Source of the DNA: Arthrobacter sp. CAU 1506
Lineage (GTDB): Bacteria; Actinomycetota; Actinomycetes; Actinomycetales; Micrococcaceae
Direction: 5' to 3'
NCBI RefSeq assembly: GCF_005047635.1
Contig: NZ_SUKC01000001.1
Location: 310,001-374,000, forward strand
Length of the DNA: 64,000 nucleotides
Shown here: in pieces, positions 59,896-64,000 of the stretch
How positions within the stretch are numbered: position 1 is the first letter of the stretch
How the letters are laid out: each line of letters opens with the position of its first letter
Translations under genes and position numbers: made by a program
The notes under the pieces: model-generated
Told to the model about the DNA's origin: nothing
The model's database searches: none
Seen by the model: the letters and a program-made list of their open reading frames with translations, nothing else

Positions 59896-60419
59896 GCCAA
59901 AAGCCGATAGTCGGCGTCGTGATGGGTTCGGATTCCGACTGGCCCGTGATGGAAGCCGCCGCGCAGGCGCTGGAAGAATTCGGCATCCCGTACGAGGCAG
60001 ACGTTGTCTCCGCGCACCGCATGCCGGAGGACATGATCAGCTACGGCCGGGAGGCGCATACCCGCGGACTGCGCATCATCATCGCCGGCGCCGGCGGTGC
60101 CGCGCATCTGCCCGGCATGCTCGCCTCGGTGACTCCGCTCCCGGTGATTGGTGTGCCGGTGCCGTTGAAGTACTTGGACGGCATGGACTCGCTGCTCTCC
60201 ATCGTGCAGATGCCCGCCGGGGTTCCGGTGGCAACCGTGTCCGTCGGCGGAGCCCGCAATGCCGGGCTGCTGGCGGTGCGCATGCTGGCTGCCGGCGGCG
60301 ATGGGCTGGCCGAGCGGTTGCAGCCGGCCCTGCTGGAGTTCGCCTCAGGCCTGCGCCAGGCCGCCTATGACAAGGGAGCCGCCCTGCGCGAACGTGTCGC
60401 CGGCTCCGGCGAGGCCTAA
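59892..60419 (+). CDS. purE: N5-carboxyaminoimidazole ribonucleotide mutase
   Basis: A 175-residue class I PurE that rearranges N5-CAIR to CAIR, the step after PurK. Signatures: [77 protein letters not shown] and [12 protein letters not shown]. The ATG overlaps the purK TGA (ATGA), so the two are translationally coupled. Next comes the LCP gene after three bases, likely in the same operon, a purK-purE-LCP order seen in related actinobacteria. Confidence 0.97.
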   Translation: MSQKPIVGVVMGSDSDWPVMEAAAQALEEFGIPYEADVVSAHRMPEDMISYGREAHTRGLRIIIAGAGGAAHLPGMLASVTPLPVIGVPVPLKYLDGMDSLLSIVQMPAGVPVATVSVGGARNAGLLAVRMLAAGGDGLAERLQPALLEFASGLRQAAYDKGAALRERVAGSGEA

Positions 60420-60422
60420 CCA

Positions 60423-62030
60423 GTGAGCCCCCAGCCGGCCACGCGGCCGTCCGGCGCGTCGGCCCGCGGAATAACGGATCCGGTCCGCTATCCGCAGCAC
60501 GCCTCGGCGCCCATGCGGACCAAGCGCGCGTTCGTCCTGCTGCTGCTGACCCTGGTCATCCCGGGCAGTGCGCAATTGGTGGCCGGGGACCGTGCGCTGG
60601 GCCGGCGAGCACTGGCCGTCACGCTCCTGGTCTGGGCTGCCATTCTGGCAACCGGCATGATCGCCCTGCTGAACTGGACGCTGCTGGTGAACCTGGCCAC
60701 CGGCCGCTGGACGTCGCTGATCCTGATCCTTGTGCTGGCCGCGCTGGCACTGTTCTGGGCCTTCCTGTTCCTGAACACGCTGCGCATCATCCGGCCCAAC
60801 CTGTTGGCTCCCGGAGCCCGGCCCGCGGTGGCGGTGGCACTGGCCATCCTGATGGTGGTCACCAGCGGCAGCCTGGGCTACGCCGCGTATCTCCTCAACG
60901 TGAGCCGCAATGCCTTCGGCACCATCTTCGAAACCCGCCCGGCGTTCGACCCGGTCGACGGCCGCTACAACTTCTTGCTGATGGGCGGCGACGCCGGCGC
61001 GGGACGGGTCGGGCTGCGTCCGGACAGCATCCAGGTGGTCAGCGTGAACGCGGAGACCGGCCACACCGTCATGTTCGGCATTCCGCGAAACTTCCAAAAC
61101 GCTCCGTTCCCGGCCGACTCTCCCATGCACGAGGTCTATCCGGAAGGCTTCGACTGCGGCGACGAGTGCATCATCAACGCCCTGTACGTGGACGTGGAGC
61201 AAAACCATGCCGACCGTTACCCGGACGCCAAGAACCCGGGGGCGGAAGCCATGAAGGACGCCGTCAGCGGCATCCTGGGCATCGACATCCAGGCGTACGC
61301 GCTGGTGGACATGGGCGGCTTCGAGGCGCTCGTGGACGCGATGGGCGGCATCACCGTGGACGCCGGCGGCTGGGTGCCGATCTCCAACAAGACCATTCCC
61401 GGAACCAACCAGCATTACCCGCCCAAGGGCTGGATTGCCCCGGGCGTCCAGGAACTCGACGGCTTCCACGCCCTCTGGTACGCCCGTTCCCGCGAATTCG
61501 CCACCGACTACGACCGCGTCCAGCGCCAGCAGTGCGTCATGTCTGCGATGGTCAACCAGTTGGACCCGGCTACCGTGCTGACCCGCTTCCAACAGCTGGC
61601 CGAAGCCGGCGAGCAGGTGGTGGAAACGGACATCCCCAGTTCCCAGCTGGGCAGTTTCGTCTCGCTGGCGCTGAAGGCCAAAGACCAGAAGACGGAGCGG
61701 CTGACTATTGGACCGCCGGACTTCGGAACCGCGGCGGACAACTTCGTCACGTACCCGGACTTCTCCCAGATCCACCCGCGGGTTCAGGAATTGTTCACCC
61801 AGGAACAGGAGACTGAAAAGAAGACCTCCAAGAACGACGACGGCCGCTCCGGCGGCGGGTCCAACGGCGGCGCCAAGCAGCCGAAGAAGTCCACACCGAA
61901 ACCGGCGGATACCCCGGCCCAGGCGGAGCCGCAGATCACTGAGGAATACCTCCAGCAGCTGGCCGAGATTGGCGATACCGCTACGATCGGATCCCTGCTG
62001 GCCGACAACGGCAAATGCTCGCTCCCCTGA
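60423..62030 (+). CDS. LCP (LytR-CpsA-Psr) family protein
   Basis: A 535-residue membrane-anchored phosphotransferase-type protein. After a short cytoplasmic lead there are about four helices, and then the LCP domain: NFLLMGGDAGAGRVGLRPDSIQVVSVNAETGHTVMFGIPRNF, MGGITVDAGG, and FHALWYARSREFATDYDRVQRQQCVM with the Arg pyrophosphate-binding region. LCP enzymes attach lipid-linked glycopolymers to peptidoglycan. The C-terminal ~85 residues are a Lys/Gly/Pro-rich tail. The GTG at 60423 lies three bases after purE. It is a candidate ligase for the EPS or other wall glycopolymers (inference). Confidence 0.92.
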   Translation: MSPQPATRPSGASARGITDPVRYPQHASAPMRTKRAFVLLLLTLVIPGSAQLVAGDRALGRRALAVTLLVWAAILATGMIALLNWTLLVNLATGRWTSLILILVLAALALFWAFLFLNTLRIIRPNLLAPGARPAVAVALAILMVVTSGSLGYAAYLLNVSRNAFGTIFETRPAFDPVDGRYNFLLMGGDAGAGRVGLRPDSIQVVSVNAETGHTVMFGIPRNFQNAPFPADSPMHEVYPEGFDCGDECIINALYVDVEQNHADRYPDAKNPGAEAMKDAVSGILGIDIQAYALVDMGGFEALVDAMGGITVDAGGWVPISNKTIPGTNQHYPPKGWIAPGVQELDGFHALWYARSREFATDYDRVQRQQCVMSAMVNQLDPATVLTRFQQLAEAGEQVVETDIPSSQLGSFVSLALKAKDQKTERLTIGPPDFGTAADNFVTYPDFSQIHPRVQELFTQEQETEKKTSKNDDGRSGGGSNGGAKQPKKSTPKPADTPAQAEPQITEEYLQQLAEIGDTATIGSLLADNGKCSLP

Positions 62031-62146
62031 TCCGGCTTTCCGGCGAGGCCGGGTCGTGCCGGCTGGGATGACTTCCCACTGACGGGCCGCGCCTGGTCGT
62101 TCCGGCAGGATCGAATTTCACCCAAGGACGAGAAAGAGGCTTCAAG

Positions 62147-63424
62147 ATGTACCGGTTGACCAATGTACTGCGACCCTACGCGTGGGGTTCGACGACGGCG
62201 ATCGCCGAGCTGTTCGGCCGGGAACCCTCCGGCGGGCCGGAAGCAGAACTCTGGATCGGCGCGCATCCGGACTCCCCCTCCACGGTTCAGCTGGCCGACG
62301 GGGACCAACCGCTGGACGAATTCATCAAGGAGAATCCGGGCGCCACCCTTGGCGAACCGGTGCTGGGCCTGTTCGGCGCCACCCTGCCCTTCCTGACCAA
62401 GGTCCTCGCCGCCGATTCCGCCCTCTCGCTTCAGGTCCACCCCACGCTGGAGCAGGCAAAGTCCGGATTCGCGGCGGAAAACTCCGCCGGCATCTCCTTC
62501 AACGACCCGCAGCGCAGCTACCGCGATGACAACCACAAGCCGGAGATGATCTTTGCGCTCAGCGACTTCCAGGCGCTGTGCGGTTTCCGTTCCCCGCGCG
62601 ACGCCGCCCGGCTGCTGGCCGGCCTGCGGCCCAAGCTCGTTGAGTCCGGCGCCGGCCTTGAACTCCTGGACGAGGTGCTGCAGCTGCTGGAGGCCGGCGA
62701 CGAAGAATCGGCCCTGCGAGGCGCTTTCGTCGCCCTGCTCGACGGCGGGGACCGCTCCGCCGCTTTGGCCACCGACACGGCCCGCGTCCTGGCGGCTGAA
62801 CCCGCCGGAAGCCTGGGCAACGAATACGCAGCGGCCGCCCGTCTGGCAGAACTCTACCCAGGCGATCCTGGCGCCTTGATCTCGCTACTGCTGAACCTCG
62901 TCACCCTCTCCCCCGGCCAGGCGCTGTGCTTGCCGGCCGGCAACATCCACGCCTACCTGCAGGGCCTTGGCGTCGAGGTCATGGCGACCTCGGACAACGT
63001 GCTGCGCGGCGGCCTCACGCCCAAGTACATCAACGTGCCGGAGCTGGTGAAGATCACCGATTTCCGCCCGATCACGCCTCCGTTCGTGGAACGCACCACC
63101 ACCGACGCGGGCCAGGAACTGTACTGCCCGCCGTTTGCCGAGTTCCAGCTCCAGCGCATTGAATTGTCCGACGGCGGCAACCCGGTGCCGCTGGCGCAGC
63201 ATGGTCCCACCATCGTGCTGGCGGTCTCCGGGAGCGTGCTGCTGGACTCGCCGAAATCCGACCTGACGATCAGCCGCGGCGAGGCCGCCTTCATTCCGGC
63301 TGCCGAACAGCCAGTGAACGTCCATCCGGCGGCCGGAACCGGTGCCGGCGCCGTGTTGTTTGCGGTCACCACGTCCGGCAGCACTCATGAATTCGACGAA
63401 CAACGAACGGGAGCAACACTTTGA
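62147..63424 (+). CDS. manA: Mannose-6-phosphate isomerase, class I
   Basis: A 425-residue zinc-dependent phosphomannose isomerase interconverting fructose-6-P and mannose-6-P, entry to GDP-mannose and polyprenyl-P-mannose. Motifs: TNVLRPYAWGSTTAIAELFG, the zinc ligands in SLQVHPTLEQA and HKPEMIFAL, PLFL-type segment, and LPAGNIHAYLQGLGVEVMATSDNVLRGGLTPKY. The ATG at 62147 follows GAAAGAGG. The stop overlaps the TTG of the next gene (TTGA). It would feed mannose into Pmt and possibly the EPS locus. Confidence 0.95.
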   Translation: MYRLTNVLRPYAWGSTTAIAELFGREPSGGPEAELWIGAHPDSPSTVQLADGDQPLDEFIKENPGATLGEPVLGLFGATLPFLTKVLAADSALSLQVHPTLEQAKSGFAAENSAGISFNDPQRSYRDDNHKPEMIFALSDFQALCGFRSPRDAARLLAGLRPKLVESGAGLELLDEVLQLLEAGDEESALRGAFVALLDGGDRSAALATDTARVLAAEPAGSLGNEYAAAARLAELYPGDPGALISLLLNLVTLSPGQALCLPAGNIHAYLQGLGVEVMATSDNVLRGGLTPKYINVPELVKITDFRPITPPFVERTTTDAGQELYCPPFAEFQLQRIELSDGGNPVPLAQHGPTIVLAVSGSVLLDSPKSDLTISRGEAAFIPAAEQPVNVHPAAGTGAGAVLFAVTTSGSTHEFDEQRTGATL

Positions 63425-64000
63425 CCGCTTCGATCCTGCAGTCCGAACCGTGGGCCCGCTTCCAACGGAGCCTGGGCAAAGAGGTTTTTGAGCGCAGCGG
63501 AGACGGCTGGACCTTCCTGGCCATTACGGAAAAGACGCCGCTGGGCCGGTTCCTGTATGTCCCGTACGGCCCCGCGGCTGCAGACCACGCCGCACTGGTC
63601 CGCGCGCTGGCGGCCTTGCGTTCGCTGGCTGGCGAACAGCGCGCCCACTACGTGCGGATCGAACCCGTCGGCACGGACCTCGGCCAGCGGCCGCAGGCTG
63701 CGCTGCAATCCCTGGGCCTGGTCAAGGCCCCGGTGGACGTCCAGCCGAAACTGACCTGGATGCTGGATCTCAGCCAGCCGGAAGAGGACTTGCTGGCCGG
63801 CATGCGCAGCACCAGCCGAAACCTCTACCGAAACATCCACAAGAAGGGCGTCACCTTCGACGTCTCGACCGATCCCAAAGACATCGGCATTCTGCTGGGG
63901 TTCCTGCACGATGTCTCCGAGCGCGCCGATTTCAAGGCCCAGTCGGACGACTACTTGCGGCAGGCTGCCCGGAACCTGGTGCCGGCCGGCGCGGCCAAAA
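63421..64000 (+). CDS. FemX/FemAB-like peptidoglycan aminoacyltransferase, 5' part only
   Basis: The first 193 codons of a gene that runs off the window. The N-terminus MTASILQSEPWARFQRSLGK, YVPYGPAA, IRIEPVG-type segment, PKLTWMLDLSQPEEDLLAGM and MRSTSRNLYRNIHKKGV match the first GNAT-like half of FemX/lipid II:glycine transferases that build peptidoglycan interpeptide bridges. The start is a TTG overlapping the manA stop (TTGA), indicating coupled translation. The second half and thus the exact subfamily are not visible. Confidence 0.88.
   Translation, partial: MTASILQSEPWARFQRSLGKEVFERSGDGWTFLAITEKTPLGRFLYVPYGPAAADHAALVRALAALRSLAGEQRAHYVRIEPVGTDLGQRPQAALQSLGLVKAPVDVQPKLTWMLDLSQPEEDLLAGMRSTSRNLYRNIHKKGVTFDVSTDPKDIGILLGFLHDVSERADFKAQSDDYLRQAARNLVPAGAAK

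Overview
The window is high-GC DNA (roughly two-thirds G+C by eye) from an actinobacterium. A WhiB-type Fe-S regulator, an RpfB-type resuscitation factor, DUF3499, DUF5719, TIGR03089, a protein O-mannosyltransferase and many GTG/TTG starts with ATGA-type overlaps point to Micrococcaceae, most likely Arthrobacter or a close relative. It reads as chromosome: nearly every gene is housekeeping or cell-envelope, and I found no transposase, integrase, CRISPR array or phage gene.

Layout. (1) 1-119: 5' end of rplY (minus). (2) 430-11246: a complete Wzx/Wzy-type exopolysaccharide locus. It has four plus-strand glycosyltransferases, a Wzy-like polymerase (minus), a Wzz/BY-kinase-like protein (plus), and a minus-strand operon of priming phosphosugar transferase, GT2 and Wzx flippase. 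It sits between rplY and prs, which are usually neighbours. (3) 11580-14220: prs-glmU operon and tRNA-Gln(TTG). (4) 14440-19854: signalling block with a HAMP-GGDEF-EAL protein and its 128-aa partner, a TPR protein divergent from a 54-aa secreted peptide, and a hybrid histidine kinase with an abnormal receiver. (5) 20120-25383: DrrAB-like ABC exporter with an EamA permease, a ZapE-like ATPase, and an FMN reductase/MarR pair sharing a promoter region with three operator-like sites. (6) 25458-31847: tatD, rpfB, rsmA, ispE and an ABC-F ATPase, all minus. (7) 31995-36810: moxR, DUF58 and TgpA-like transglutaminase operon, then gabD, rsmI, pmt and an acyl-CoA ligase. (8) 43144-50873: DUF1461/Lit-like, SpoIIM, RDD, L,D-transpeptidase, ahcY with Trm112-like, DUF3499 and a zincin-like protein. 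(9) 50875-58573: whiB, a 1137-aa glycosyltransferase/membrane protein and DUF5719, then TIGR03089 and GtrA. (10) 58723-64000: purK-purE-LCP, then manA and a truncated FemX-like gene.

A strong theme is surface polymer assembly: EPS building, length control and export; LCP ligation; mannose supply (manA) and protein mannosylation (pmt); peptidoglycan crosslinking and remodelling (L,D-transpeptidase, RpfB, Fem). The most unusual element is the low-GC pair at 16630-18039: a TPR protein without a DNA-binding domain, divergent from a tiny Sec-type prepeptide ending in GNWPH. It has the layout of receptor/pheromone systems known from Firmicutes and is my main candidate for an undescribed system. All functional calls come from reading sequence and from family knowledge; no database search was run.
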